Notes: generated by a model not told the origin, from the sequence alone. A stretch of DNA of 64,000 nt from an uncultured Pelagibacteraceae bacterium (GCA_902524345.1 CABZCX010000006.1:1-64000); one strand, 5' to 3'; shown: positions 36,932 through 49,900, numbered from the stretch's first letter. Program-made: numbers and translations.

Positions 36932-37770
36932 TATTTAGTATCCTTCCTTTTATTTCTTCTCTTCACAATAAATTTATCTGTTCTTTTATTATCTCTAGTT
37001 TTTAAACCCTTAGCTGATTGACCAGTAGGTGAAACTGGATGTCTTCCTCCAGCTGATTTACCCTCTCCACCACCATGAGGGTGATCTACAGGATTTTTAA
37101 CAACTCCCCTGGTATGGGGTCTTCTACCTAACCATCTTGATCTTCCTGCTTTTCCAATCTTTATGTTTTTTTGATCAGGATTGCTCAAAACACCTATTGT
37201 AGCTAATGACCTAGAATCTATTTTTCTAACTTCACCAGAGGTCAATTTAATTAAACTGTAATTTCCATCCACACCACTAATTGTGACACAAGTGCCAGCT
37301 GATCTTGCTAATTTTCCTCCAGCACCAGGCTGAATTTCAACGTTATGAATATTTATACCAACAGGAATATCCTGAAGTGGCATACAATTTCCAATCTTTA
37401 TCTCTTTTTTTGAACCATTTTCTATTTGGTCTCCAACTTTAATTTTTTGGGGCGCCAGATAATATGAATAATTTCCATCTTCGAACTTAACTAGCATAAT
37501 GTAACAAGATCTATTGGGATCATATTCTATTCTCTCTACGGTTGCCGGCATATCAAATTTTTTTCTATAAAAGTCAATTTGTCGATACATTTTTTTATGA
37601 CCACCAGCTCTATTAGATGAAGTTATACGACCGTTATTATTTCTTCCCTTCATAGAATTTTTAGGAGAGACAAGAGATTTGAAAGGTTTACCTTTCCATA
37701 AACCTGATCTATCAACTAAAATTGTACCTCTAGTAGATTTTGTGTAAGGTTTAAAAGTTTTTAATGCCAT
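36931..37770 (-). CDS. rplB: 50S ribosomal protein L2
   Basis: L2 (279 residues) is needed for peptidyl-transferase assembly. It shows [75 protein letters not shown] (with the universally conserved His) and the C-terminal [23 protein letters not shown]. Normal length. Confidence 0.98.
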   Translation of the reverse strand: MALKTFKPYTKSTRGTILVDRSGLWKGKPFKSLVSPKNSMKGRNNNGRITSSNRAGGHKKMYRQIDFYRKKFDMPATVERIEYDPNRSCYIMLVKFEDGNYSYYLAPQKIKVGDQIENGSKKEIKIGNCMPLQDIPVGINIHNVEIQPGAGGKLARSAGTCVTISGVDGNYSLIKLTSGEVRKIDSRSLATIGVLSNPDQKNIKIGKAGRSRWLGRRPHTRGVVKNPVDHPHGGGEGKSAGGRHPVSPTGQSAKGLKTRDNKRTDKFIVKRRNKRKDTK

Positions 37771-37772
37771 AA

Positions 37773-38066
37773 TTAAATTCCTGCGGTTAGATCAATATTT
37801 TGACCTTTTTTTAAAGTTACTATTGCTTTTTTGAATCCAGAAATTTTGACTTTACGGCCTCTTATCAATTTTTCTCTATTTTTTTTATTTATAATATTTA
37901 CTTTAATTACATTTACTTTGAAAATTTTCTCAATATTTTTTTTAAGATTATCCTTATCTGCATTAGATGGAACTTTAAAAACTATCTTATTATATTCAGA
38001 TATTTTTGTAGATTTTTCAGTTATAATTGGTGAGATTATTTTATCGTATAAGTGTATCTTATTCAT
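37773..38066 (-). CDS. rplW: 50S ribosomal protein L23
   Basis: The 97-residue L23 starts with the segment YDKIISPIITEKSTKISEYNKIVFKV and includes IEKIFKVNVIKVNIINKK and KKAIVTLKKGQNIDL. It forms the docking site for trigger factor and SRP at the exit tunnel. It overlaps rplD by one base. Confidence 0.96.
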   Translation of the reverse strand: MNKIHLYDKIISPIITEKSTKISEYNKIVFKVPSNADKDNLKKNIEKIFKVNVIKVNIINKKNREKLIRGRKVKISGFKKAIVTLKKGQNIDLTAGI

Positions 38067-38689
38067 TAGATATATCTCTTTTCTAGTTCCTTAACTGAAC
38101 TTTCTGTAAAAACAATCTTTTTAAATTTAACTAAATCAAAAGCACTAAAATGATTAACATCAGTTACTTTAATATCTTTTATATTTCTAATTGATTTTTC
38201 AATCTTATCCTTTGAAGTTTTATCTAAAATTATCAGAGAATTTGAAATCTCAAATTTCTTTAATATGTTAAACATCTCTTTAGTCTTTTTAATTTCAGAA
38301 TTAAAATCACTTAATACGATAAGATTATTATGTTTAATTTTTTCACTAATCAGAGATGCAATACCTAATTTTTTTTCACTTTTATTTAGTTTACGTTTTT
38401 TATATGCTAATTCACCTTTTGGACCATGTGCTACCCCACCACCAACAAATATTGGTGCTTTTCTACTAGCATGTCTCGCATTTCCTGTTCCTTTTTGAGC
38501 ATATATCTTGGAAGTTGGACCAGAAACCTCATTTTGTTGTTTTGTTTTAGCATGACGTCCTTTGTAATTTGCATTAGTTTTATACAAAATGTTATTTATA
38601 AGTCTCTTATTTATTTTAGCTGAAAATATTTTATCTAAAACCTCAATAGATTCTTTCTTTCCATTAATATTTAGTTTTTCAATTTTCAT
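38066..38689 (-). CDS. rplD: 50S ribosomal protein L4
   Basis: L4 (207 residues) has the conserved loop RHAKTKQQNEVSGPTSKIYAQKGTGNARHASRKAPIFVGGGVAHGPK (about 45-90) that reaches into the exit tunnel. In gammaproteobacteria L4 autoregulates the S10 operon; I see no comparable leader ahead of rpsJ here because fusA ends one base before it. One-base overlaps on both sides. Confidence 0.96.
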   Translation of the reverse strand: MKIEKLNINGKKESIEVLDKIFSAKINKRLINNILYKTNANYKGRHAKTKQQNEVSGPTSKIYAQKGTGNARHASRKAPIFVGGGVAHGPKGELAYKKRKLNKSEKKLGIASLISEKIKHNNLIVLSDFNSEIKKTKEMFNILKKFEISNSLIILDKTSKDKIEKSIRNIKDIKVTDVNHFSAFDLVKFKKIVFTESSVKELEKRYI

Positions 38690-39399
38690 TATTTTTTCTT
38701 CTTTTCAGGGGTTTTTTTGGCTTGCTCAGCTGCTTGAATTTTTTCATTGATAGTCATTTTGACAATATTTTTAACGGATTTTTTAACTAAAACTTCTGAA
38801 TTTTTCGAGCCTGGAATAGATCCTTTTAGGTACAATAATTCATTTTCAAGATCAGTTTTAATAATTTCAATATTTTGCATGGTTCTTAATTTATCTCCCA
38901 TATGTCCTGCCATTTTTTTTCCCTTAAAGACTTTACCTGGATCCTGTCTTTGACCTGTTGAACCATGAGATCTGTGAGATATTGAAACACCGTGAGTAGC
39001 TCTTAATCCACCAAAATTATGTCTTTTCATTGCTCCAGCAAAACCTTTTCCAATAGTTTTGGATCTTGTATCCACAAATTTTACATCTTTAAAAATCTCT
39101 AAACCGAATTCATTCCCCTCTTTATATTTACTTACATCTTGCACTTTAAATTCTTTAAGTTTTTTTTTAGCTTCTGTATTTTTTTTTGCAAAATAACCCT
39201 TCATTGCTTTAGTTAATTTTGAATTTTTAATTTTACCATAGCCGAGTTGAACAGCACTATAGCCTCTCGCCTCTTTATTAATTATTTGAATAATACGAGC
39301 CTTTTCCATTTTTAAGACTGTTACGGGAACCAACTGACCTGATTTGTAAAACTCTCTCGTCATTCCTATTTTTTTTCCAATTAAAGCAATTTCACTCAT
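38689..39399 (-). CDS. rplC: 50S ribosomal protein L3
   Basis: L3 (236 residues) contains LIGKKIGMTREFYKSGQLVPVTVLK and GFAGAMKRHNFGGLRATHGVSISHRSHGSTGQRQDPGKVFKGKKMAGHMG, the peptidyl-transferase-proximal loop, with the Gln (GSTGQRQ) methylated by PrmB. It has a Lys/Glu-rich tail of about 20 residues beyond the usual end. Two bases separate it from rpsJ. Confidence 0.97.
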   Translation of the reverse strand: MSEIALIGKKIGMTREFYKSGQLVPVTVLKMEKARIIQIINKEARGYSAVQLGYGKIKNSKLTKAMKGYFAKKNTEAKKKLKEFKVQDVSKYKEGNEFGLEIFKDVKFVDTRSKTIGKGFAGAMKRHNFGGLRATHGVSISHRSHGSTGQRQDPGKVFKGKKMAGHMGDKLRTMQNIEIIKTDLENELLYLKGSIPGSKNSEVLVKKSVKNIVKMTINEKIQAAEQAKKTPEKKKK

Positions 39400-39401
39400 A
39401 A

Positions 39402-39710
39402 TTAAATCTTTATCTCCACATCTACTCCTGAAGCTAAATCAAGCTTCATTAATGCCTCAACAGTTTGGGGAGTTGGTTCAATTATATCAATTAATCTCTT
39501 GTGAGTTCTAGATTCAAATTGTTCCCTACTTTTTTTATCAATATGTGGTGATCTCAATACGGTATATCTCTCTATTCTTGTTGGCAAAGGTATTGGACCT
39601 TTTATAGTCGCACCTGTTCTTTTTACAGTATTTACAATTTCTTCTGTAGAGGCATCAAGGATCTTATTATCATAAGCTCTTAATTTTATTCTGATATTTT
39701 GCTTTTCCAT
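39402..39710 (-). CDS. rpsJ: 30S ribosomal protein S10
   Basis: S10/NusE (102 residues from the ATG at 39710) starts [21 protein letters not shown]. An in-frame TTG 12 bases upstream overlaps fusA and is rejected. The family motif [39 protein letters not shown] is intact. S10 also links transcription and translation through NusG, encoded at 53.1 kb in the window. It begins one base after fusA. Confidence 0.97.
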   Translation of the reverse strand: MEKQNIRIKLRAYDNKILDASTEEIVNTVKRTGATIKGPIPLPTRIERYTVLRSPHIDKKSREQFESRTHKRLIDIIEPTPQTVEALMKLDLASGVDVEIKI

Positions 39711-39711
39711 A

Positions 39712-41790
39712 TTAACCCGCAACCTTTTTTGTTACTTCATCTTGAACATTTTGTGGAACTTTCGAATAGTGATCAAAGAACATAGAATATTGAGCCCTGC
39801 CCTGAGACATTGATCTTAAACTATTAATATAACCAAACATATTTGCAAGAGGGACCATTGCTGTTATTACTGTTGCATTTCCTCTTTGATCTTGAGTATT
39901 AATTTGTCCTCTTCTACTATTAAGATCACCGATAACATCACCCATGTAATCTTCTGGAGTTACAACTTCAACTCTCATAATTGGCTCTAAAAGTTTTAAA
40001 CCTCCTTGAGTACATGCTTCTTTAAAACAAGCCCTGCTTGCTAATTCAAAAGCTAAAACACTTGAGTCTACATCGTGATGTAAGCCATCAACAATTGTAA
40101 CTTTATAATCAATCATAGGAAAACCTGCTAAAATTCCACTATCAGAAACTGTCTCAATACCTTTTTCAACACCAGGGATAAATTCTTTTGGTATTGCACC
40201 ACCTTTAATTGCGCTTTCAACCAATCTTCCTTTGCCTGGTTCTTGAGGTTCTATCAATAGTTTAACCTTTGCAAACTGACCAGCTCCACCACTTTGTTTT
40301 TTATGTATGTATTCAAACTCTGCAGATTTTTCTATTGTTTCCCTATATGCAACTTGTGGTGCACCAACATTTGCCTCAACCTTAAATTCTCTTTTCATTC
40401 TATCAACAATAATATCTAAATGAAGTTCACCCATTCCTTTGATAATAGTTTGACCAGACTCCTCATCTGATGAAACTCTAAATGATGGATCTTCTTTGGC
40501 TAAACGAGCAAGAGCCTCACCCATTTTTTCTTGGTCTCCCTTTGTTTTTGGCTCAACGGCTATTTCAATAACAGGATCAGGAAATTCCATTGGTTCAAGT
40601 AAAACTGGCTTATCTTTATTGCATAAAGTATGACCAGTCATTGTATTCTTTAATCCTGCTAGAGATACAATATCACCCGCATTAGCCTCTTTAATATCCT
40701 CTCTAGAATTGGCATGCATTAATAACATTCTTCCAACTCTTTCCTCTTTGTCTGTAGATGAATTGTAAATAGAGGTTCCAGATTTAATTGTTCCCGAATA
40801 AACTCTAATAAAAGTTAGAGAACCCACGAATGGGTCATTTGCTACTTTAAATGCTAAAGCAGAAAATGGTGAATTATCCTGGAATTTCATCTCAACCTCC
40901 TCATCAGATCCTACTTTTGTTCCTTTGATTGAACTTATATCTTCAGGACTTGGTAAATAATTTACAACAGCGTCCAATAATGGCTGAACACCTTTATTTT
41001 TAAATGCTGATCCAGTTAAAACAGGAACAAAATCGAAACTTAGTGTCCCTTTTCTTATACATTTTATTAAATCTTCCTCTTTTATTTCATCACCATTTAA
41101 ATAACTTTCCATTAATTTTTCATCTTGCTCTACAGCCAACTCTACTAATTCAGTTCTATATTTATTTGAAATTTCTTTTAAATCATCAGGAATTTCTTTA
41201 TACTCCCACTCTGCACCAAGTGCTTCATTTTTCCAAATCTGCGCTTTCATTTTAACTAAATCAATGACACCAGTTAATGAAGATTCGATTCCAACGGGCA
41301 CTTGAAGAACTAAAGGTTTAGCTCCTAATCTATCTTTTATCATTTCAACACATCTAAAAAAATCTGCTCCTGTCCTATCTAATTTATTAACAAAGCAAAT
41401 TCTTGGAACTTTATATTTATCAGCTTGTCTCCAGACAGTCTCCGACTGTGGTTCAACTCCAGCTACACCATCAAAAACAGCTACAGCACCATCTAAAACT
41501 TTTAACGACCTTTCAACTTCGATTGTAAAATCGACATGACCTGGGGTGTCAATTATATTTATTCTGTGGTCTTGCCAAAAACAAGTTGTCGCTGCAGATG
41601 TAATAGTAATACCTCTTTCTTGTTCTTGCTCCATCCAATCCATAGTTGCAGCACCATCATGCACTTCCCCTATTTTGTGACTTTTGCCTGTGTAATACAG
41701 AATTCTTTCAGTCGTAGTCGTTTTACCAGCATCAATATGTGCCATGATACCAATGTTTCTATATTTACTTAATATATGTGTTCTCGTCAT
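39712..41790 (-). CDS. fusA: Elongation factor G
   Basis: The 692-residue translocation GTPase has the G1 motif [23 protein letters not shown]3 [16 protein letters not shown] and G4 [10 protein letters not shown]. Domains II-V follow; [11 protein letters not shown] in domain IV and the C-terminal [23 protein letters not shown] are typical. I use the ATG at 41790; an in-frame GTG 12 bases upstream overlaps the rpsG stop. No tuf gene follows it, unlike the common rpsL-rpsG-fusA-tufA arrangement. Confidence 0.98.
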   Translation of the reverse strand: MTRTHILSKYRNIGIMAHIDAGKTTTTERILYYTGKSHKIGEVHDGAATMDWMEQEQERGITITSAATTCFWQDHRINIIDTPGHVDFTIEVERSLKVLDGAVAVFDGVAGVEPQSETVWRQADKYKVPRICFVNKLDRTGADFFRCVEMIKDRLGAKPLVLQVPVGIESSLTGVIDLVKMKAQIWKNEALGAEWEYKEIPDDLKEISNKYRTELVELAVEQDEKLMESYLNGDEIKEEDLIKCIRKGTLSFDFVPVLTGSAFKNKGVQPLLDAVVNYLPSPEDISSIKGTKVGSDEEVEMKFQDNSPFSALAFKVANDPFVGSLTFIRVYSGTIKSGTSIYNSSTDKEERVGRMLLMHANSREDIKEANAGDIVSLAGLKNTMTGHTLCNKDKPVLLEPMEFPDPVIEIAVEPKTKGDQEKMGEALARLAKEDPSFRVSSDEESGQTIIKGMGELHLDIIVDRMKREFKVEANVGAPQVAYRETIEKSAEFEYIHKKQSGGAGQFAKVKLLIEPQEPGKGRLVESAIKGGAIPKEFIPGVEKGIETVSDSGILAGFPMIDYKVTIVDGLHHDVDSSVLAFELASRACFKEACTQGGLKLLEPIMRVEVVTPEDYMGDVIGDLNSRRGQINTQDQRGNATVITAMVPLANMFGYINSLRSMSQGRAQYSMFFDHYSKVPQNVQDEVTKKVAG

Positions 41791-41795
41791 ATTAT

Positions 41796-42266
41796 TTACC
41801 ACCTAAAATGTGCAAAGGCTTTATTTGACTCAGCCATTTTATGTACATCCTCTCTTTTTTTTACTGCAGCACCTTTTTTTTCATAAGCATCATAAAGTTC
41901 ATTGAAAATTTTATCAGACATATGTTTGTCTTTTCTTTTTCTTGCAGAATCAACTAACCATCTTATTGCTAAAGCTTGTGCTCTTTTACTTTTTACTTCA
42001 ACTGGAACTTGATAAGTTGCTCCTCCTACTCTTCTCGAGCGTACTTCAACAGTGGGTTTTATGTTATTGATTGCTTCGTTAAATATATCTATTGGTGCAT
42101 TCTTTGATTTTTTTTTAATTTTTTCTATTGCATCGTAAACTATTTTAGCTGCAACACCTCTTTTTCCATCATACATAATATTATTAATTAACTTTGGAAT
42201 TATAGTGGAGTTAAATTTTGGATCTGGTGTAATATTTTTTTTTGGCTGGGTTTTTTTTCTAGACAT
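41796..42266 (-). CDS. rpsG: 30S ribosomal protein S7
   Basis: S7 (156 residues) has [49 protein letters not shown] and [55 protein letters not shown]. It nucleates 30S head assembly and represses the str operon in E. coli. Two bases after rpsL, five bases before fusA. Confidence 0.97.
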   Translation of the reverse strand: MSRKKTQPKKNITPDPKFNSTIIPKLINNIMYDGKRGVAAKIVYDAIEKIKKKSKNAPIDIFNEAINNIKPTVEVRSRRVGGATYQVPVEVKSKRAQALAIRWLVDSARKRKDKHMSDKIFNELYDAYEKKGAAVKKREDVHKMAESNKAFAHFRW

Positions 42267-42268
42267 TT

Positions 42269-42640
42269 TTATTTACCTTTTTTTGTTCCATACAAGGATC
42301 GTCTTTGTTTTCTATTAGCCACCCCCTGTGTATCTAAATTACCTCTTAAAATATGATATCTAACTCCCGGTAAATCTTTTACCCTACCACCTCTAATTAA
42401 AACTACTGAGTGCTCTTGAAGATTGTGACCTTCACCAGGAATATATGCAGTAACTTCAAATCCATTGGAAAGTCTTACTCTTGCAACCTTTCTCAGGGCT
42501 GAGTTTGGTTTTTTTGGTGTTGTTGTATATACTTTTACACACACACCTCTTTTAAGAGGTTGTTTTTGTAAAGCAGGAACTTTGTTCCTAGCCAAGGGTT
42601 TAATTCTTTTTTTTCTCAATAACTGGTTTATCGTCGGCAT
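42269..42640 (-). CDS. rpsL: 30S ribosomal protein S12
   Basis: S12 (123 residues) monitors decoding. The streptomycin-relevant residues are wild type: Lys in [16 protein letters not shown] and Lys in [15 protein letters not shown]. The Asp in KDLPGV is the site that RimO methylthiolates in other bacteria. It opens the str operon after a 158-base spacer from rpoC, which holds hairpins and a possible promoter. Confidence 0.98.
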   Translation of the reverse strand: MPTINQLLRKKRIKPLARNKVPALQKQPLKRGVCVKVYTTTPKKPNSALRKVARVRLSNGFEVTAYIPGEGHNLQEHSVVLIRGGRVKDLPGVRYHILRGNLDTQGVANRKQRRSLYGTKKGK

Positions 42641-42798
42641 ATAAATATATAATTAAGTTTTTTGATGAAATAACTGACATGTTATTTGTGGCAGCGTTTA
42701 GCACAATTAAAGCGCTACATTCCAACCAAAAAATTATCGCCAAATTACTTATTAATAGGATTTTGTCAAACTAAAACTAAAGAAGATGAGTGTTATTT
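42641..42798 (-). promoter_or_regulatory. Spacer rpoC-rpsL: 5' leader with two hairpins and a possible promoter
   Basis: This is the largest gap in the 29.5-kb minus-strand block. It contains TTGACA on the minus strand at 42769-42764, with TAATTT 16 bases downstream as a weak -10. Two stem-loops follow: TAGCGC/GTGCTA around seven bases at 42717-42699, and AATAAC/GTTATT around ATGTCA at 42686-42669. The rpsL ATG is 28 bases further. Such an arrangement suits a ribosomal-protein leader (control by S12 or S7), but no known motif is recognised. No clear Rho-independent terminator for rpoC is seen. Confidence 0.35.
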
Positions 42799-45700
42799 TT
42801 ATTGATTTACTTGAGTTTCCGAAGTCTCAATTTTCTCTTGCTCAGACAAGAACTTATTATCATCTTCAAGAGCTTTTTTGTTCCACTTATTCTTAATGTT
42901 ACCAGTCCCAGCTGGAACCAATCTACCAACAATCACATTTTCTTTCAGCCCATTTAAAGGGTCAATTTTTCCTTTTATTGCTGCATCAGTTAGAACTCTA
43001 GTTGTTTCTTGGAAAGAGGCAGCTGATATAAATGACTCAGTTTGCAAAGAAGCTTTGGTTATACCCATCAAGACTCTTTCACCAGTCGCAGGTGTTTTAC
43101 CATCAGCTTTTAATTTTTCATTTATATTTTCAAATTTTATTCTATCAATAATTTCACCTGGTAAATAAGAAGAGTCCCCAGATGTTTTAACCTCTACTTT
43201 TTTTAGCATCTGTCTTAAAATTGTTTCTATGTGTTTATCGTTAATTATAACACCTTGTAATCTATAAACTTCCTGTACCTGATTTACAAAGTATTCTGTT
43301 AAATCTTTTATTCCCATTATTCTAAGAATATCATGTGGTAAAGGCTGGCCATCCAATAAATACTCACCTTTTTTTATTTTCTCACCTTGATTAAAATTAA
43401 TATGTTTTCCTTTTGGAATTAAATAATTTGATGGTTCAGATCCATCCTCTGGAACTATTGAAACTCTTTGTTTGCCTCTTACCTCTTTACCAAAAATTAC
43501 CTGTCCATCATTTTCTGCTATAATTGCACTATCTTTAGCTTTTCTTGCTTCAAATAATTCTGCAACTCGAGGAAGTCCTCCAGTGATATCTTTTGTTTTA
43601 GTTGTCTCTTTAGGTAATCTAGCAATTACATCTCCTGCAGATACCTTTTGTCCATCTTTTACAGATAAAATTGAGTCAGGAACAAGGTAATATCTTGCTT
43701 CATTATCATCAGCTTTTTTAATAACATTCCCTTTTTCATCTCTTAAAGTAATTCTGGGCTTTAAGTCAGAACTTTTAGATTGAGATCTCCAATCAACAAC
43801 CGATTTTGATGAAATCCCAGTTGCATCATCAGTTGTTTCTTGAATCGATACACCGTCAATTAAATCTACATAACTTGCTATTCCAGATTTTTCAGCAATT
43901 ACAGGAGTAGTATATGGGTCCCACTCACAAATTTTTGTATTCGATTTAATCTTATCTCCATTTTTAAAAAATAATTTTGATCCATAAGCAACTTTGTAAA
44001 TCGCAGTTTGAACTCCGTTTTCATCCTCAATAGATAGTTGAGTATTTCTTCCCATAACAATTAAATTCTTTTTTGAGTCTTCCAAAATATTTGAATTAAT
44101 TATTTTTAAAATACCATCTGTTTTAGTTATTATTTGGGAGTCTTGCTTTACAGAAGCAGTTCCACCAACATGGAATGTTCTCATTGTTAACTGTGTACCT
44201 GGCTCACCAATTGATTGAGCTGAAATCATTCCAATTGCTTCTCCAACATGAACCATTTTACCTCTTGATAAGTCTCTTCCATAAGAGATTGCACAAACAC
44301 CTTCTTTTGAACCACACGTCATAACTGAATACACTTTTATGGATTTAATACCCGCAGAGTCAATCAGATCACACGCAGCTTCATCTATCATTGATGATTT
44401 TTTAATTATAATTTCACCAGTTAAAGGATGTTTAACGTCATCAAATGCTATTCGACCTAGCGCTCTCTCGGATATACTTACAACAACATTACCACCCTCT
44501 AAGATTTCAGAAAGTTCTATAAAACCAGGTTTTTTACAATCACACTCTTTTTTAGTTATTGTTAAATCTTGTGCCACATCACACAATCTTCTTGTTAGAT
44601 AACCGGAACTTGCTGTTTTAAGAGCAGTATCTGCCAATCCTTTTCTAGCTCCATGAGTAGAATTAAAGTATTCAAGAGCAGTTAATCCCTCTTTAAAGTT
44701 TGAGGTAATCGGACTTTCAATAATTTCTCCTGATGGTTTGGCAATTAAACCCCTCATACCAGCTAACTGCTTCATCTGCGCCGCAGAGCCTCTCGCTCCA
44801 CTATCTGCCATCATAAATACAGAGTTTATTTTTAATCCCTCTGGCGTTTTTTCTGTAGCAGAAATACCCTTCATCATTTCTCCAGCTACTTTATCAGTAC
44901 ATTTTGACCAAGCGTCTACTACTTTATTATATTTTTCTCCTCTAGTTATGAGACCTTCAGCATATTGAGTCTCATAATCTGATATAAGTTTCTTTGTATC
45001 TTCTATTAATTGAGTTTTATTTACAGGTATAACAAGATCATCTTTACCAAAAGAAATTCCAGCTTTGAAAGCGTGTTTAAATCCTAAATCTTTCAATTTG
45101 TCACAAAATATAACAGTTGTTTTTTGACCACAAAATCTAAAAACAATGTCAATTACCTCTGAAACAACTTTTTTAGGTAACAATCTATCTACCAAAGAGA
45201 ATTTAATATCTTTATTTTTTGGCAATAAATTAGCTAATAAAAATCTTCCTGCTGTTGATGTATATTTTTCAAATTTTTTATGTCCTTTTTCGTCCACCGT
45301 CTCAAATCTAGAGATTATAGTGCTATGAACTTTTATTTGACCAGACGATAAAGCAAATTCAATCTGATCTGCATTTAAAAAATAACCCGATGGTTTATCA
45401 GTTAGTGGTTCTTGGGATAAATAATAAATTCCTAAAATCATATCTTGGCTAGGAACTATAATTGGCTTTCCATTGGATGGTGAAAGAATATTATTAGTTG
45501 ATAACATTAAAATTCGCGCCTCTAGTTGAGCCTCTAAACTTAAAGGAACATGCACTGCCATCTGGTCACCATCAAAATCAGCATTGAAAGCAGCACAAGT
45601 TAATGGATGTAATTCTATAGCATCACCCTCAATGAGTTTAGGCTCAAAAGCTTGCACTCCAAGTCTATGAAGTGTTGGTGCTCTATTTAACAATACCGGG

Positions 45701-46968
45701 TGCTCTCTTACTATAAGTTCTAAAGCATCCCAAACTGCGTTTGTTTCTTTCTCAACTAATTTTTTAGCTTGTTTTATAGTTGAGGCTAATCCTAACTTGT
45801 TTAATCTAGCGTATAAAAATGGTTTAAAAAGTTCTAATGCCATTTTTTTTGGTAACCCACATTCATGAAGCTTTAAATCAGGACCAACAACAATTACTGA
45901 TCGACCAGAATAATCTACTCTTTTACCGAGTAAATTTTGTCTAAATCTTCCTTGTTTACCTTTAAGCATTTCAGCTAGAGATTTTAACGGTCTTTTTCCT
46001 GTACCTGTTATTACCCTTCCTCTTCTGCCGTTATCAAATAATGCATCTACTGACTCTTGAAGCATTCTTTTCTCATTTCTTACAATAATATCTGGAGCTT
46101 TAAGATCCATTAATCTCTTTAAACGATTATTTCTATTAATTACTCGTCTATACAAATCATTCAAATCTGAAGTTGCGAATCTTCCACCATCTAGAGGAAC
46201 TAACGGTCTTAATTCAGGTGGTATTACTGGAACAACTGTCATGATCATCCATTCAGGCTTCTGACCTGTTTCAATAAAAGATTCTATTAATTTTAACCTT
46301 TTAATTGCTCTCTCTTCATTAACCTTTGATTTAGTTTCTTTTATGTATGATGCTAAATTTTTTCTCTCATTTTCTAAGTCTAAATTCTTAAGCATTTCAA
46401 GCACTGCCTCAGCTCCTATACCCGCTGTAAATGCCTCCTCTCCATATTCGTCTTGATATTTCGCAAGTTCTTCCTCATTAAGTAATTGATTTTTTTGTAG
46501 ACCTGTCAAACCAGGCTCAATAACTATAAAATTCTCAAAATATAAAACTCTCTCAATTTCTTTAAGCTTCATATCAACAGCTAAAGCAATTCTGCTTGGA
46601 AGAGATTTTAGAAACCAAATATGAGCCACTGGAGTAGCAAGATTGATATGCCCCATTCTTTCTCTTCTTACATTTGATTTTGTTACTTCAACCCCACATT
46701 TTTCACAAATAATCCCTCTAAATTTCATTCGTTTATATTTCCCACATAAACATTCATAATCTTTAATTGGTCCAAAAATTCTTGCACAAAAAAGACCATC
46801 TTTTTCTGGTCTGAAAGTTCTGTAATTTATTGTTTCAGGTTTTTTTATTTCCCCATATGTCCATGACTTAATTTTTTCAGGGCTGGCAAGTGATATCTTT
46901 ATACTATTAAAATTTTGAGCTTCTGAAATCTCAGAATTTTTAAATAGATCAGTTAATTCTTTTTTCAT
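42799..46968 (-). CDS. rpoC: RNA polymerase beta' subunit
   Basis: Beta' (1389 residues) contains the catalytic centre, with the Mg-binding motif [16 protein letters not shown]. The N-terminal zinc ribbon is intact ([25 protein letters not shown]). The second zinc site is unusual: Cys811, Cys885 and Cys892 align with E. coli Cys814, Cys888 and Cys895, but residue 895, expected to be Cys, is Ser ([11 protein letters not shown]). An extra Cys809 lies in ECDCKK. Bridge-helix and trigger-loop regions ([19 protein letters not shown]) are normal. It starts six bases after rpoB. Confidence 0.98.
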   Translation of the reverse strand: MKKELTDLFKNSEISEAQNFNSIKISLASPEKIKSWTYGEIKKPETINYRTFRPEKDGLFCARIFGPIKDYECLCGKYKRMKFRGIICEKCGVEVTKSNVRRERMGHINLATPVAHIWFLKSLPSRIALAVDMKLKEIERVLYFENFIVIEPGLTGLQKNQLLNEEELAKYQDEYGEEAFTAGIGAEAVLEMLKNLDLENERKNLASYIKETKSKVNEERAIKRLKLIESFIETGQKPEWMIMTVVPVIPPELRPLVPLDGGRFATSDLNDLYRRVINRNNRLKRLMDLKAPDIIVRNEKRMLQESVDALFDNGRRGRVITGTGKRPLKSLAEMLKGKQGRFRQNLLGKRVDYSGRSVIVVGPDLKLHECGLPKKMALELFKPFLYARLNKLGLASTIKQAKKLVEKETNAVWDALELIVREHPVLLNRAPTLHRLGVQAFEPKLIEGDAIELHPLTCAAFNADFDGDQMAVHVPLSLEAQLEARILMLSTNNILSPSNGKPIIVPSQDMILGIYYLSQEPLTDKPSGYFLNADQIEFALSSGQIKVHSTIISRFETVDEKGHKKFEKYTSTAGRFLLANLLPKNKDIKFSLVDRLLPKKVVSEVIDIVFRFCGQKTTVIFCDKLKDLGFKHAFKAGISFGKDDLVIPVNKTQLIEDTKKLISDYETQYAEGLITRGEKYNKVVDAWSKCTDKVAGEMMKGISATEKTPEGLKINSVFMMADSGARGSAAQMKQLAGMRGLIAKPSGEIIESPITSNFKEGLTALEYFNSTHGARKGLADTALKTASSGYLTRRLCDVAQDLTITKKECDCKKPGFIELSEILEGGNVVVSISERALGRIAFDDVKHPLTGEIIIKKSSMIDEAACDLIDSAGIKSIKVYSVMTCGSKEGVCAISYGRDLSRGKMVHVGEAIGMISAQSIGEPGTQLTMRTFHVGGTASVKQDSQIITKTDGILKIINSNILEDSKKNLIVMGRNTQLSIEDENGVQTAIYKVAYGSKLFFKNGDKIKSNTKICEWDPYTTPVIAEKSGIASYVDLIDGVSIQETTDDATGISSKSVVDWRSQSKSSDLKPRITLRDEKGNVIKKADDNEARYYLVPDSILSVKDGQKVSAGDVIARLPKETTKTKDITGGLPRVAELFEARKAKDSAIIAENDGQVIFGKEVRGKQRVSIVPEDGSEPSNYLIPKGKHINFNQGEKIKKGEYLLDGQPLPHDILRIMGIKDLTEYFVNQVQEVYRLQGVIINDKHIETILRQMLKKVEVKTSGDSSYLPGEIIDRIKFENINEKLKADGKTPATGERVLMGITKASLQTESFISAASFQETTRVLTDAAIKGKIDPLNGLKENVIVGRLVPAGTGNIKNKWNKKALEDDNKFLSEQEKIETSETQVNQ

Positions 46969-46974
46969 AATTTA

Positions 46975-49900
46975 TTAATTTAATTCCACATTTAGAGCTA
47001 AAGATTTTATCTCCTTAACTAACACATTGAATGACTCTGGTATTCCTGACTCAAAGTTTTCTTCACCTTTAACAATTGTTTCATATACTTTTACTCGTCC
47101 AGCTACATCATCAGATTTCACCGTTAAAATTTCTTGAAGTGTATAAGAAGCACCATAAGCCTCTAAAGCCCATACTTCCATCTCACCAAATCTTTGACCA
47201 CCTAATTGAGCCTTACCACCCAATGGTTGTTGAGTAACTAAACTGTATGGTCCAGTTGATCTAGCATGGATTTTATCCTCAACTAAATGATGAAGTTTCA
47301 ACATATATATAATCCCAACCGTTACAGGTCTGTCAAACATTTCTCCAGTCCTTCCATCCCATAAATATGTTTGTCCTGAGCCAGGCAATTTTGCTAATTC
47401 AAGCATCTCGGTTACATTTTTTTCTTTAGCTCCATCGAAAACTGGTGTCGAAATTGCTATGCCATTTTGTAAATTTTCACATAAATCTTTAAATTCAGTT
47501 TTACTTAATTTATCAACTTTATTTTGGAATATTTCTTCACCATAAACTGATTTTAAGAAATTTGAAATTTTTTCAGTTTTCTCAATTCTTTTATAGTTTT
47601 CATTTACTAATCTTTTAACTTCTTCTCCAAATTCTTTACAAGCCCAACCTAGGTGAGTTTCTAAAATTTGACCGACATTCATTCTACTTGGTACTCCAAG
47701 AGGATTTAATACTATATCAACTGGTCTACCATCCTCCCTGTAAGGCATATCCTCGACTGGAACAATCTTGCTCACTACCCCTTTATTACCATGCCTTCCT
47801 GACATCTTGTCTCCAGGTCTCAGCCTTCGTTTTATTGCAACAAAAACTTTAACCATTTTCATAACACTTGGTAGTAAGTCGTCACCACTTCTAATCTTTA
47901 AAACTTTATCCTCAAACCTATCAGTTATATCCTGCTTTGCAGAGGTGTATTGGTCTTTTAATTGAATAAGTGCTTCTTCTCCTTTTGAATCACTCGATGA
48001 AATCTTAAATACGTCATTAATAGAAAGCTTATTAATAGTATCAAAATCTAATTTTGTTCCTGACTCAACATCTTTAATTTTTTTCGCTAAAGATGAGCCA
48101 GACAAAATTTGAGAGGCTCTTTGTTTAATACTTCTCTCTAAGATTTCTTCCTCGACAATCTTATCTTGTTGAACTTGATCGATCTCAGCACGTTCAATAG
48201 TTATAGATCTTTCATCTTTTTCAATACCGTGCCTGTTGAATACTCTCACATCTACAACTGTTCCACTACTTCCTCTTGACATCCTTAAAGAAGTGTCAGT
48301 TACATCTATTGCTTTTTCACCAAAGATTGATCTTAATAATTTCTCCTCAGGGCCAGAAGCAGAGTCACCTTTTGGGGTCACTTTGCCCACCAATATGTCT
48401 CCTGCATTTACTTCTGCACCAATATAAACAATTCCTGACTCATCAAGATTTTTTAAAGCTTCCTCATTCACATTTGGGATATCTCTTGTGATTTCTTCTT
48501 CACCAAGTTTAGTGTCTCTTGCCATTATTTCATATTCCACAATATGAACAGATGTGAAAACATCATCTGTTACACATCTTTCGGAGATTAATATAGAGTC
48601 CTCAAAATTATAACCTTGCCAAGGCATGAATGCTACAGTAACATTTTTTCCTAAAGCCAACTCACCTAATTTTGTTGAGGGTCCGTCAGCAATTATATCA
48701 CCAGATTTTACTTTATCACCAACTCTTACTAAAGGTCTTTGATTGATACATGTATTTTGGTTTGATCTTTTAAATTTTTGTAAGTTATAAATATCCACAC
48801 CAGATTTTGAGAAGTCAGTTTCCTCTGTAACTTTAATTACAATCCTTTTACCATCTATCTTATCAACAATTCCATTTCGTTTAGCTACAATAGTTACTCC
48901 AGAGTCAAGCGCTACATCACTCTCTATTCCTGTGCCAACCAAAGGAGCTTCTGGTTTTAAGAGTGGTACAGCCTGTCTCATCATATTTGATCCCATCAAT
49001 GCTCTATTCGCATCGTCATTTTCTAAAAAAGGTATTAAAGATGCAGCAACTGAAACTAATTGTTTAGGGGAAACGTCAATATAGTCAATTGTTTCTGGTT
49101 TTGCCAAAAGAAAATTAAGATTTTGTCTACAAGAGACTAGTTCTTCAATTATCTTTCCCTTTTTATCAATCTTTGTGTTTGCTTGTGCAATTGTAAATTT
49201 AGTTTCCTCCATTGCTGAAAGATATTCCACATTATCTTGAACTATTCCCTCTTTAACTCTTTTATATGGACTTTCAATAAAACCGTACTTATTTATTTTT
49301 GCATAAGTTGATAAACTGTTTATTAATCCAATATTCGGTCCTTCAGGTGTTTCTATTGGACATATTCTTCCATAATGAGTTGGGTGAACGTCTCTGACCT
49401 CGAAGCCTGCACGTTCTCTTGTTAATCCACCTGGTCCTAGAGCCGAGACACGTCTTTTATGAGTTATTTCAGAGAGTGGATTTGTTTGATCCATAAATTG
49501 TGAAAGTTGAGAGCTCGCAAAAAAATCTTTCAAAGAAACAGTCAGTGGTTTTGCGTTAATTAAATCTTGGGGCATCGCTGACTCAACATCTAATGTAGTC
49601 ATTTTTTCTTTTATGGCTCTTTCCATTCTATAAACACCAATTCTTGCTTGGTTTTCGACTAATTCTCCAACAGATCTAACTCTTCTGTTGCCCAGATGGT
49701 CAATATCATCAACTTCATCTTTACCATCTCTTAAATCTAACATTTTGTGTATTATTGCTATTATATCATCGTTTCTTAAAATTGTAATTTTGTCTGAACA
49801 CTCTAAATTTAACCTTGAATTCATTTTTACTCTTCCAACATCAGAAAGGTCATATCTATCAGAACTAAAAAAAAGATTATTAAAAATCTGTGCTGCAATT

